Positions 1-10,304 of a DNA stretch of 64,000 nucleotides are shown piece by piece. Position numbers and translations under genes: made by a program. Under the pieces are notes generated by a model that saw only the letters and a program-made list of their open reading frames with translations, did not search any database and had not been told where the DNA came from. Each line of letters starts with the position of its first letter. Position 1 is the stretch's first letter. Origin of the DNA: Stagonosporopsis chrysanthemi (Eukaryota; Ascomycota; Dothideomycetes; Pleosporales; Didymellaceae); the NCBI GenBank assembly GCA_022560025.1, contig JAFISE010000022.1, positions 124,001-188,000 on the forward strand, in the 5' to 3' direction.

Positions 1-80
1 GTTTCCCACAAATACTTCGCGGGCCGATCCGTCCTCATACACCGGATCGATGGAATTCCCACGGTGGACAGATTGTGGGC

Positions 81-86
81 CCGAGG
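81..86. promoter_or_regulatory. CCTCGG (Far-type) core upstream of HMG-CoA lyase fusion
   Basis: CCGAGG, the reverse complement of CCTCGG, lies 27 nt before the first ATG of the lyase-hydratase gene. In Aspergillus the zinc-cluster factors FarA and FarB are known to act through CCTCGG in promoters of fatty-acid and peroxisome genes. A six-base word can occur by chance. The call rests on the second copy in the other promoter of the same gene group. Confidence 0.35.
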
Positions 87-112
87 TGTCGTGATCGCGG
101 CTATACTGTACA

Positions 113-2079
113 ATGTATCGCAAAGTAATGCGACTGCTTTGCAGCCCGCCTACACGGCATAGCATATCGTCAAGCGCTCGAGTTTCGATCAGAATGGCTC
201 ATCACCTTGCTCCCGGCAACTATATCCGTATAGTCGAAGTCGGCCCCCGTGATGGTTTACAAAACATCTCAAAGCCTATTCCCACCGCAATCAAGATATC
301 TTTGATTGAGCGACTCCACTCCGCCGGCCTGCGTAATATTGAAATTACGTCTGCTGTGTCTCCTAGAGCAGTTCCACAACTTGCTGATAACCAACAAATA
401 CTCTTAAACGACTCAATCAGGGATCTAATCAGCAAGAATGACTTAAGACTGCCGGTCTTGGTGCCAAACAGGAAAGGTGTGGATCTAGCGATGAAGTATG
501 GCGTCAGAGAAGTTGCAGTCTTTGTCAGTGCAAGCGAGGGATTCAGCAGAGCGAACACTAAATGCAGTGTTGATGAAGGTTTAATGAAGGCAAGAGAGGT
601 CGCTCGTGTTGCACTTGGAGGAAGGATGCAAGTCAGAGGGTGTGTGAAAAGATCTTGCAAAGGATGGACAAGTCAATACATGCTAATTGCTGTTCTAGAT
701 ATATATCTTGCATTTTTCATGACCCGTATGATGGTCCGACTCCACCAGAAGCAGTTCTCCACGGCGTGCGAGAGCTACTGAAGATGGGCTGCTACGAAGT
801 TAGTTTAGGAGATACTGTTGGCATCGGCGCTGCAGCAGATGTGCGACGATTGCTGAAATTCTTATTCGACCATGGCATCCCAGCCGAAAAGCTGGCTGGA
901 CACTTTCACGACACGTACGGCCAAGCGGTGTCAAATGTCTGGACAGCATATGAACTTGGACTTCGTACATTCGATAGCAGTGTGGCTGGTCTGGGAGGCT
1001 GTCCATTTGCTCCAGGCGCAAAGGGCAACGTTGCTTCTGAAGATCTAGTTTATCTATTTGAGCGCGCCGGGATTGAAACAGGCGTCGATTTATCTAAACT
1101 AGTTCAAGTCGGAACGTGGATCTCTGATCAAATAGGAAAAGAGAACAGTAGTCGAGTTGGGGCTGCACTGGCCCGCAAACATGGACTCACGACTCTCAGC
1201 GCCGCGCCCACTGGGTCAAGTAAAGAAAAGAGCCTGGCTACGTGGTCTCCTACAGCAGATCAAACCGATGGTCTGCAAATTCTCCGTTCGGGACCAAATA
1301 TCAAAATCATCCTGGATCGACCGAGGAACGGTAATTCACTGACGTTGTCAATGATTACAAATCTCACCGAATTCTTTGAGCGCGTAGCGACAGACAATAC
1401 TGTTTCCCGCATACTGCTCACTGCCAAAGGTAAATTCTTCTGCACAGGGATGGATCTCGGCAAAGACAGCTCCGTTGCGCGCAGTACAACAGCCAGCACC
1501 GAGCAATTTGACCGATTGACTCGGCTCTTCGATGCCATAGATGGAGTCCCACAGGTCACCATTGCAGCCGTCAATGGTCCCACATTCGGGGGCGGCACAG
1601 GATTGGCGTTTGCGTGCGACATACGTATTGGGGTGGACAATGCCACATTCACATTGAGTGAGGTCAAGCTCGGACTCTCCGCGGCAACGATATCAAAGTA
1701 CGTTCTTCGGGAATGGGGTCCGTCTTTTACCAGGGAGGCTATGCTCACCGCACGTCCTGTGAGAGTCTCAGAACTGCATTCTTTAGGCATTGTTTCTCAG
1801 GCAGTCAGAAGCCAAGATGCGCTTAGTACCGCTGCGGATGAGTTACTGCAGAATCTGAAAAGCTGCGCCCCAAGGGCGTCGGCTCTGAGCAAGATCTTGG
1901 TAAAAGCGGGACAGAGCCAGGGAGGCACAAAGACTCAGGCAGACATCATCAGGGATACTTTCGCGGAGATGATGGCGCCGGGCGGAGAGTCAGAGTTTGG
2001 GCTGAGGGAGTTTCAGGCGGGGCGGAGAGATGTTGATTGGGATTCTTATGCTGCGGCGAAGGGCAAGGCAAAGCTTTAG
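113..2079 (+). CDS. HMG-CoA lyase / enoyl-CoA (methylglutaconyl-CoA type) hydratase fusion
   Basis: Two exons, 113..639 and 699..2079, encode 635 aa. The 59-nt intron rebuilds the lyase motif VRGYISC. Residues 35-335 are an HMG-CoA lyase: GPRDGLQ at 44-50, HFHD at 244-247, and the signature around Cys277 (GLGGCPF). This enzyme splits HMG-CoA into acetoacetate and acetyl-CoA. Residues 370-630 are a crotonase fold with FCTGMDL (423-429) and GPTFGGGTGLAFACD (469-483). The S-E-V-x-L-G-L segment resembles bacterial LiuC-type methylglutaconyl-CoA hydratases, so the fusion would carry the last two steps of leucine breakdown. The first 30 residues are basic and Ser/Arg-rich like a mitochondrial presequence. 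A second ATG at residue 28 would remove it. The C-terminus is AKGKAKL, a good PTS1. Human HMGCL is itself sent to both mitochondria and peroxisomes. The lyase call is firm; the exact hydratase substrate is inferred. Confidence 0.9.
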
Positions 2080-2236
2080 GAGTGAATTTGTAGATAAGTC
2101 TCTAATATCGTTGTTGCTGCTTTAACACAGCTTTGCAAAAAGCGCATCTTTTGTGGATGTTTCCACATGTTTGTAACAAAGATTCATCTTTACTCAATTT
2201 TCCTTGCGTCATGATGTTGGAAGTATCTCCATCTAC

Positions 2237-4188
2237 TTACAGCCTTGCTCTGTCTATCTGTGGCTTCTGTCCGACTTGAGATTTCAAAATCCTCTCGCCA
2301 ATAGCCCTCAACAAGTGCTTCTGATGCTTCCCACTTCCCGTCTTTGGGTAATCCGAGATCGCAGACCCATGATCATCACCGACCCAAAATACCCACGCAG
2401 GGACTTTATGCCTCCCCAGCTTCTCGTTTACCCACGCCTTCACATCTTTGACCTTCGGCTTCTGTTTTCCCTCGGACACACGTAAGAAGCAGCTGACGAC
2501 TTCACCGTACTTTTCGTCGGACAATCCCACGACGCTGACCTCGCAGATGGAAGGAAGACGAAGCGGTTGCTCCTCAATCTCGGCAGGGAAGATATTCTCG
2601 CCACCTGGAAGTGTCAGCGCAGATGCAAATATACTGTATCAGTAAACCCACCTCGAATGATAAGGTCTTTGATGCGACCAGTAATTTCGCAGTAACCTTG
2701 CTCGTCGATCACACACTCGTCGCCAGTATGCATCCATAATATTCCATCCTTGTCTCTTCGCATGACTTCGTTTGTTCCGGCTTCATTGGCAAGATATCCT
2801 TTCATAAGCGCATAACCGCTGGTACAGAGTTCTCCTTTGGAGCCTCTCGGCAACAGGCGACCTTGTGCGTCGATAATTTTGGCACTGGTGTGAGGCATAA
2901 CAGTTCCGAGTCCTTTCTTTTTACTGTTACTGGTATCACCCAGGTCTGTCATGAACGACACCGGGCTGGTTTCAGTCATTCCGTATGCAACCAGGACCCT
3001 TCCAATGCCCATTTCTTTATCCAGTCGTTCTAGTAACGGGACAGGCACCATTGAGCCAGCGGCCAATCCGACACGTATAGTATTGATCTTGAGAGGCTTT
3101 GTGGGAGCTACGCTGAGCAGCGCAGTGAGCATTGTCGGCACACCGAGGAGTGCAGTGCAGCGTTCTTCAACAACAGCATTGTACGTGAGGTTGGCATCGA
3201 ATGAGTCTGCCGGAAACACGATGCTAGAGCCATTGGTCAAGGCCGCTAGGAAACCCATGACGAGACCGAAACAATGAAACAGTGGAGGCGGGCAGCAGAC
3301 GATGTCGTCAGATGTGAGTCGCATACGCGAGCCTACAAGGCGGCCGTTGTTGACGATATTCCTGCGCAAGTGTAAGACTCGGTTGGTAGATGGAATGACA
3401 TCACTCACCTATGCGTCAACATAGCTGCTTTGGGGTTACCGGTCGTCCCTTGCTATGTCAATATCACTCTTGTGTTTTGGCCCATGTGAAGCTTACCTGA
3501 AGTAAATTGCACATTCACTATGTCCCCATCCTGAACCATGTCTTCTGCTTTTGCAAGGTCGGCTTGCTGCACAAGTTCCCCGACACACAAGAAGTCCTCA
3601 TGATACAGGAATGGTTTGCTTAGGCTCACAGTTTGTCTTGGTGCAAGAACAACCGCATGGACTAGGCTTCCAAGCTCGCCCGCCATGACATTGGTCTGGA
3701 TCGCATCGAGACATTCCGACAACGACCGACTACCAATCCTGGGAGCAATGCAGAAGATCTTGGGAGCTGTCCGTTTTTCAGTCTCGGTTTATTACCCAGG
3801 TCGATATGCGTAGCTTACCTGTTCGCTTCAGTGCAGCAATCAGCTCGGTCGACGTGTAGGTGTTGTTCAATACCACTAGTGGACACCCAATTCTCGCTGC
3901 GGCCAGAAAAATTTCAATGTATTCGATTCTGTTTCCGGCCATAATCGCCACTCTATCCCCGTTCTTGACGCCACTGGCAAGAAGTGCTTTCGCAATCTTG
4001 CTACTTCGACATCGTAATTCTTTGAATGTACATCGGACATTTTGCCATGGTACGACTACCGCGACCCTGTCACCGTCACTGTGTGATCGCTCGTGGAGTA
4101 TCACGCCAATAGTCTTGTGCCATAGAGGAGTTGAGGTCGACCCGTGGACGATCGACAAGGATCGCTGGAAGGATGTTTCGTTTGCCAT
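2237..4188 (-). CDS. AMP-forming acyl-CoA synthetase with C-terminal ARL
   Basis: Five exons on the minus strand (4188..3819, 3766..3497, 3448..3409, 3361..2652, 2604..2237) give 585 aa. The ATP-binding loop FTSGTTGNPKAA (211-222) is rebuilt across the exon 2/3 junction. YGMTETSP (353-360), the TGD motif and the C-terminal lysine motif PKTGSGKHQK (550-559) follow in the usual order for the ANL superfamily. It should activate a free carboxylic acid to its CoA ester. The cluster suggests a short branched or isoprenoid acid such as isovalerate or a methylbranched acid, which is inference. There is no presequence, and the last three residues are ARL, which fits PTS1. The ATG at 4188 is used because the codon at 4203 is GTG. 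The stop TAA overlaps a GTAAGT string, so an alternative last exon cannot be excluded. Confidence 0.88.
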
Positions 4189-4604
4189 CTTACGGGAGGC
4201 CACAAAGAATACAAGAATCGTTCGGTATTGCAGACATCACGACCTGTACAGCTGAGTAGGCTCAATTCAAGCTGATGCTGCCTGTGTCTTGATCCGGTTA
4301 GCCTGGTTTTTCATCATAGCGCGGCCCGGGACGGATGGATGACGGATCACGGTCCGCTCAGACTCTGAGACTATAGACCGTCCTCGGCTAACTCCCGCGT
4401 TGGAGGCATAGATTTTGGGGAAGATGGCAATTGTCAAGGAAGCACGCTGGAGCGTTCCGCCCTGCTGCCGAAACTAACAAGTGCGGGTGCGAGCGAGCAA
4501 GCAGCCGGGATAGTCGTGCCACTAGCCAACTTACCGTTGCGAACCTTTGATATACACACCTGCAAGTAAACCAAAAACCTTCGAGCAACTCTTGATCCCA
4601 AAAA
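4189..4604. promoter_or_regulatory. Shared divergent promoter of acyl-CoA synthetase and carboxylase beta
   Basis: This 416-bp gap separates the two divergently transcribed genes and must hold both promoters. CCTCGG occurs once, at 4382-4387, near the middle. No other motif was recognised and no ORF in it looks real. Confidence 0.5.
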
Positions 4605-6528
4605 ATGGCGCTCCGTGCGGCTTTCCCGTCAATCAAATCATCTATCGACCTAGGCGCGCAGCAATGTCAAGACAACATCCAAGCGTCTCAATCGGTCATC
4701 ACCAGGTTCTGTGAGGCGCTTACGGAGACTTGCGCGGAGGGCACTCCTGAAGCACTTGCACGACACACTTCGAGAGGGCAGTTGCTGGGTCGGTTATTCC
4801 TTACCAAGCTGTTGTACTTATCACTTACACGCTGCAGCGCGCGACCGAGTAACACTTCTCTTAGACCCCACTACACCATTCCTAGAACTTTGCGCCTTTG
4901 CCGGATACAAACTAGATGACTCGACACCTTGTGCGAGTATAGTGGCCGGCATTGGCGTCATCCACAATCGACCATGCATGGTGCTTTCGCACATCCCAAC
5001 GCAGAGTGGTGGCGCATGGAATGAGTACACTGGTACGTTGAATATGTTCTGATGGATTGCGCATACGGGCAATTAACACAGGCAGTCATCAAGCAGAATC
5101 GTATCACGGAGATCGCAACTGAGAACGATCTCCCTATTGTTGCCCTGGTGCAATCCGTGAGTTGACAGTTTTGCTTGTTCACAGGGGTCGCAGAAGTGGG
5201 GCTTACATTACGCAGGCGGGTGTCTTCCTCCCACAACAATTCCGCGTCTTTCACAAAGGCGGCCAAATTTTTCGTGATTTGGCAGTTCGCACGCAACAGG
5301 GCAAGCCAACATGCGCTGTTGTCTTCGGCTCTTCAACAGCTGGCGGCGCATACCATCCTGCGCTATCCGACTACACTATCTTCGTCGAAGACCAGGCGCA
5401 AGTGTTCCTTGGCGGGCCACCGCTAGTAAAGATGGCAACGGGGGAGGAGGTCACGGCGGAAGAGTTGGGTGGTGCAAAGGTGCACGCGACGGTAACTGGA
5501 TTGGCAGATCAGATTGCTGTGGATGAGTAAGTAACGAGAGGCCTGGAGAGAAGGTAGCTGATGAATTAGGTTTGATGCCATTCGAAAAGCGAGAGAATGG
5601 GTTGCATCGCTAGATCGCCGATTACCCTCCCAAACCTCACTCGAATCGCCTTTACCACCACGATTTTCTGCTGAAGAGCTCTTGGCCATCGTTGATCCGG
5701 ATATTCGGAAGCCGTTCAACATGATGGAAGTGTTGATACGTATTGTTGACGATTCAAGACTGCTAAATTTCAAGCCAGCGTTCGGTCGTAACTTGATCAC
5801 AGCCTGGGCAAACATCCACGGTAAGTGATTTACCCCATTGATCTTGACTTCTGTCTAATGGTATACAGGCCACCGCGTGGGAATAGTTGCCAATGGAACA
5901 CCTGTCATAAATCCTGACGAGGCCTCTAAAGGAGCTCAGTTCATCCGGATGTGCAATCAGCAGTACGTTCTACCGTCAGCACAACACGTGTAGCTACTCA
6001 CATGACTCCAGGAATGTACCGATCGTGTTCCTACACAATGTTACAGGCTTCATGGTCGGCTCCAAGGCCGAACACGCTGCGATCATTAAGCGGGGTGCCC
6101 AGATGGTCTCTGCCGTCAGCTGCTCGACAGTTCCTCATATTTCGATCATCATGGGCGCATCGTACGGTGCGGGTAATTACGCCATGTGTGGGAGAGCGTA
6201 TCGGCCACGGTTCCTATTCACCTGGCCCATCGGTCGTTGCAGCGTGATGGGCCCAGACCAGCTTTCCGGCGTCATGGAGACGATTCAGCGTGACAGCGCG
6301 AAACGACAGGGTCGCAAGCTCGTGGAAGAAGAGATCAAAGCAAGTACGCAAGTGTTCCGGGAGAGTGTCCTCCGCGACAGTGAGGCTTATAAAACAAGTG
6401 CGGTGGGGCTAGATGATGGAATTATTGATCCAAGGGACACGCGAGATGTGCTCGGTATGTGTTTAGAAGTCGTGCGCATCCCAGGAGTGCAGGGCTCAGA
6501 GACGCACCAACTTCTGGCGCGTATGTAG
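4605..6528 (+). CDS. Acyl-CoA carboxylase beta subunit (methylcrotonyl/geranyl-CoA carboxylase type)
   Basis: Seven exons (4605..4788, 4838..5032, 5086..5156, 5216..5526, 5570..5820, 5869..5962, 6012..6528) give 540 aa, the normal length for carboxyltransferase beta subunits. Motifs in order are ARDRVTLLLDP near 62, the N-lobe acyl-CoA oxyanion region GSSTAGGAYHPALSD, FLGGPPLVKMATGEE, and the C-lobe NVTGFMVG and GASYGAGNYAMCGRAY with DPRDTRDVLG near the end. The subunit moves carboxyl from biotin to an enoyl-CoA such as 3-methylcrotonyl-CoA. A biotin-bearing alpha subunit is not in the window. Wording such as GGQIFRDL and LGGPPLVKMATGEE looks closer to bacterial AccD/AtuC-type proteins than to animal MCCC2. 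The N-terminus (MALRAAFPSIKSSID) is only a weak presequence. The C-terminus is LLARM; many family members end in -RM, so this is weak evidence for PTS1. The intron 5157-5215 explains a local change of frame. Confidence 0.88.
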
Positions 6529-6892
6529 TGCAGACGTAAATCAAGTTTTTCCATTAAGCCGTGAAAACGCTCTGTCTGTCCATACTTACCAGGGGGCACT
6601 TTTAGATCCAGAGAGACCATCACAGTGATGGGAGAGGATCACTGGTAGCAAGGGGCGGCTGTCGTGAAGCGATACAGGCATCTATACGGAGCCGTGACTC
6701 GGAACTGGTTGGTGATGTCACCTACATCTTATTACTACGCTTATTAGCCTGTATCATGTTTCTGGCTTCCAGTATCAAGCTTACCTCTTGCAACGGTTCT
6801 TCTGTTCATGCGCTCCTCGCGCCCTTGTCACCTCCAGAACCGTCCAAACCTGTCACGGTCAGGCTCCGCGCCGAGCTCACCCGACAAGAATC
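6529..6892. other. Intergenic, convergent 3' ends
   Basis: This 364-bp gap lies between two converging genes and should hold both 3' untranslated regions. I see no ORF or repeat in it. Confidence 0.5.
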
Positions 6893-7417
6893 TCACCAAC
6901 CAAATAGACCACCTCCACCTGCCCCGCCCTGTCTCCCGCCTCTTCGCGCCTCCGTGAGCAACCACTCTCTTAAGAAGTCCTTGTTTTTCATCTCCTCTGG
7001 CCTTACTAACCGCGTATCGAACTGCGCCTCCTGCCTACTGAACGCCAACAGCGTCGGCATGCTTGTGATGCGATACGTGATCGGTAGGTCTCCAATCAGT
7101 GTGCTATCCATCTCGACTTCAACGAACCCCAGTCCGCCTTCCCTCTCCCCTACTCGCTCTTCCTCGATGAGCTGTTTCATAAGCGGTTTGACGGCTTGAC
7201 ATGTCTGGCACCAGCTCGCGCTCCAGAAAGTGATGAGAGAGCGATTATCGGCGGCATTGAGAAGGGTGAGGGTATGCAGGTCTTGCGGTTGGCGGACATT
7301 ATCGAAGAGGCGGTTCGTGTGGGACCGGTTGTTGGCAGAGGGAAAGAGGGAAAAGGCGCGTACTTGCGGAATAGAGAGGCGCAATGTGCGTGCGGTCTTC
7401 GATAGAAGTTGCGCCAT
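6893..7417 (-). CDS. Thioredoxin-like protein, probably mitochondrial
   Basis: A single exon encodes 174 aa. The thioredoxin fold covers roughly residues 40-155, with the active site WCQTC at 69-73 and the cis-proline context SMPTLLAF typical of the family. CQTC differs from the classical CGPC, which usually shifts redox potential. The first 30 residues (MAQLLSKTARTLRLSIPQVRAF) are basic, lack acidic residues and look like a mitochondrial presequence. The C-terminus ends in a Gly-rich stretch after a basic helix. It runs toward the carboxylase gene and is probably unrelated to the catabolic cluster. The partner protein is unknown. Confidence 0.8.
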   Translation of the reverse strand: MAQLLSKTARTLRLSIPQVRAFSLFPSANNRSHTNRLFDNVRQPQDLHTLTLLNAADNRSLITFWSASWCQTCQAVKPLMKQLIEEERVGEREGGLGFVEVEMDSTLIGDLPITYRITSMPTLLAFSRQEAQFDTRLVRPEEMKNKDFLREWLLTEARRGGRQGGAGGGGLFGW

Positions 7418-8663
7418 CCCGTAGTCTTGTGGAGCTGCAATTGATGATGGGAGTGAGGTTTGAGCTTCTTGAGGTGGACGCGACTGGCGACGTCATTGCG
7501 AACCGAGGCCTTTTTGGCGCTAGTGGGAGCTGGTTGTTCACTTTCGACGCGATGACATTGCCGACATGCGAAATGACCTATAGACATGAAAAAAAGCCCA
7601 TACAAGGCCACAGCAGAACATCTGCGGACATGTTAAAATACTCCAGAGATCTCCCACCATCTTCACATTGACCTCCACTGCCACTTTCGGCGAAGGCCTA
7701 GCACTTGAGGATCTCGTTTCAAGGCCTGCACCAGGCTACAATCACTGCACCAACTCATAGAGGTGAGCTTTTGCTTTCCACTTATACTTGCATATGATGA
7801 TTATCATTCTAGAGCAAAAGCGCGAATCGAGTGGATTCAGCGTTCTCCTTTGGTACTGGTGTCGTTGCGTTGCATGGGCAGGACACGGCCGACTTGCGGC
7901 GTCGTCGGCGCCACGGTGTTACCTACAGCGATATCAGACCTTTCACCGGAGGCCTTGGCTTTATCCTGCATTGAAGAGGATGTCTTGGTGTTCATCCGGT
8001 AACCAGCCTGGCCCTCGATCAAGGTTGTACGTTTGGGTAGCAGAACAATACAAAAACTCTAAACAATGTTGATCAAAAGACATGGCCACACGACCGACAC
8101 ACTTGAATGCGAGTTGGACTTCTAGATTAGCACGATAACAGATGGTGCCCGATGAAGGTCGCCCATTCTTTGCTGTTGAAAAAGGAAGATTAGCGCAGTC
8201 AGCACAAACATCCGCGTTCTATGATCGAACGGCAAGAATAGCGTGTTTGATTCCTTGTCTAGCACACAGCAACGCGCTTATATGCCAGAAGCAGATTGTA
8301 GTATTTCGTGGCTTCGTAGAGCCCAACGCAGGTCAGAATCTCATGATGTGGGCGTCGCTTGCGTTGTAGCAGGAGCCCCTCTTTAAGAGCGCTTTGTAGA
8401 TATCCCTTGTGAACACACGTTTTGTGTTAAAACGCTAGAATTCCGAGACAAGCGCCGTTGCCTCGCAAGCCACCTCGAATATCTGCTGTGCCTCTAGAAG
8501 CAGCACGGTAATCGCTCATTAGTGCGTAGCTATCTTTCGTAGACAGCGAGTCGTATAGTAACGCAGCTAAGGCAGTGTCGTGCTCGGCATGCTCTAGGAC
8601 TCTGGGTGGAGTAAATCCTGGAAGGTTTGATCGAGCTTTTGCTGTCCATATCCTTGACATCTC
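7418..8663. other. Intergenic, no recognised gene
   Basis: About 1.2 kb between the thioredoxin-like start and the bZIP stop. Only short ORFs of ordinary random character occur. It should contain the thioredoxin promoter and the bZIP 3' end. Confidence 0.5.
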
Positions 8664-9663
8664 TTACGGATATGTCGTGGTGACAGAGTAGAGCATGTGG
8701 TTGTTGTTGTAGTAAGGCTGAGCCAGGGGAGCACACCCTTGGTCGATGTGGTACATCGAGTCGACATCTGAACGTATAGTCCCAATGACATTGGCAGCAT
8801 CGACGCATGATGCCGTACCATAATAAGCGACAGGATTGGGCGCGTAAGGGTAGGCCTGGGAGTGAGCCCATGAATGGGGCTGAGGTGGCTCGTATGGATA
8901 GTCGTAACGTACTTCTTCTGTCTTGATCTCTGGAGCCTGGGAATTTATCGGCGCAGTGTAGAGTGATGCATGGTATGAGGCTGGTGGGGGCGTTCCCATG
9001 CTCGAGACTATCGAGGTGGGACTGAGAGATTCGCAGCTGCTTAACGCGACAGGCCGTGACGAGGGGATGCTGAGCGAAGGCACAGAAGGTGGGTGCCGGG
9101 GTACCGAAGCAGGTCTCGAGTGCTCGGGTAATGGGGAGCTTGTGGATAGTGCGCTCCCACTGGTAATGCGTCGCTCAAGTACGCTGTAAAGCGCGGGTGT
9201 TGATGAGACCTGTTCGAACGGCTTGTCGACGGGGCCACCAAGTGCTGTCACAATGTCTGCTTCGGGCACCCCACGCTCTAAGAGTAACGAGCGCAGCTTT
9301 CGATTTTCGTCGAGAACCTTTCTGGCTGCGCTTTGAATTTGCGTCGATGCCTCAATACCAATTTGTTCGCAGCTCCGTAATTTCGCCTCAAGTTCCTGCA
9401 GATACTCCTTACGGCGAGCTCGAGAGCGTCCTGTCGGCCCCGCGTCAGTGTCATATCTCAGCAGTTTGACTGTTCAGCGAATTCATGTTCTTGGACAAAG
9501 GTCTTCATGCAGAGGAACCATCCAACGGGGTAGGGCTCAAAACGATGAGTACAGCATCAAGGCCCAACTTACGTTGATTGTCTCGTATCCGAGCAAGATT
9601 GTGCGCCTTCTGCTTCGAGTTGTCAGAAACGAGAAGTTTTACAGAAATCATAGATCCAGCCAT
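8664..9663 (-). CDS. Fungal bZIP transcription factor
   Basis: Two exons on the minus strand (9663..9573 and 9430..8664) encode 285 aa. The join restores a complete basic region, NLARIRDNQRRSRARRKEY (22-40), in which N29 and R37 have the N-x7-R spacing of bZIP DNA contacts. A leucine zipper-like helix runs to about residue 90 and ends in a LLLERGV segment. The wording RRKEYLQELE with an EAS.QIQ.AAR helix is that of a Pezizomycotina-specific bZIP group. A conserved C-terminal patch with a lone Cys (SCVDAANVI) is also typical of that group. The middle is a low-complexity Ser/Pro-rich stretch and then a Tyr/Pro-rich one, likely activation domains. ATG 9663 is the most upstream in frame. Targets cannot be inferred. 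Confidence 0.85.
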
Positions 9664-10304
9664 ACCGAGACTTTCAGGTGGTCGCTCATATTGGACAGCA
9701 GTGTATCACAGAAGGGCAATAAGAACGGGAATATAGAGAAACAGGGTTTCGATAGGTTCCTTGTTATTGTATCGCTGCAAGTATGGCACACGTAGATCTT
9801 AAGATGGACTCCAGACAGGGTGACAGTGCCACCTACACCTGGCCCACGCCAGTCTGTGCGCTAGTAAAGGGTGCATTTACAGACGGCGGGAGTGTGCGAG
9901 GGCTGCAGTGGTGGAGGTCTGAGCGGGTAAGGCCAGGATGAGGTGGTAGACCATTTTTGCCAGACGAAAGTTTCCAGGCCCTTTCGCCTAATGTCAGTCT
10001 GTGCGACGCCAAACTCGGACAATACGCCGCTGTCGCGTCACTAGCGCTTTGCACGTGAGCTTCGCCGGTAGCTACTGCCGTTTCAGTTGTCGGCCTCAGC
10101 TTCGGAAATTGGGGATGGGAGATTTTCAGCAATGCGGTGCTGCGCCTCAGCTGTGCACACAGTTGCTGTCTCAACTCCTGAGTGCTCTGATTTCCCCTTC
10201 ACACTTCTTGATCCCCAGCATCAGGGTGACCATCTAACGTCGGCGCGCGCTAGGGTCCGGAAACCAATCGTCACCGATCGCCAAGTGTCGCGATATTAGC
10301 TGCA
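9664..10304. promoter_or_regulatory. Divergent intergenic region between bZIP and FAR-17a-like genes
   Basis: This 641-bp gap must contain both promoters. No motif or ORF stands out. Confidence 0.4.

Noticed and set aside
5157..5215. Apparent frameshift in the carboxylase beta gene
   Set aside because: An intron with donor GTGAGT at 5157 and acceptor ACGCAG ending at 5215 restores LVQSAGVFLPQQF in frame, so no damage needs to be assumed.
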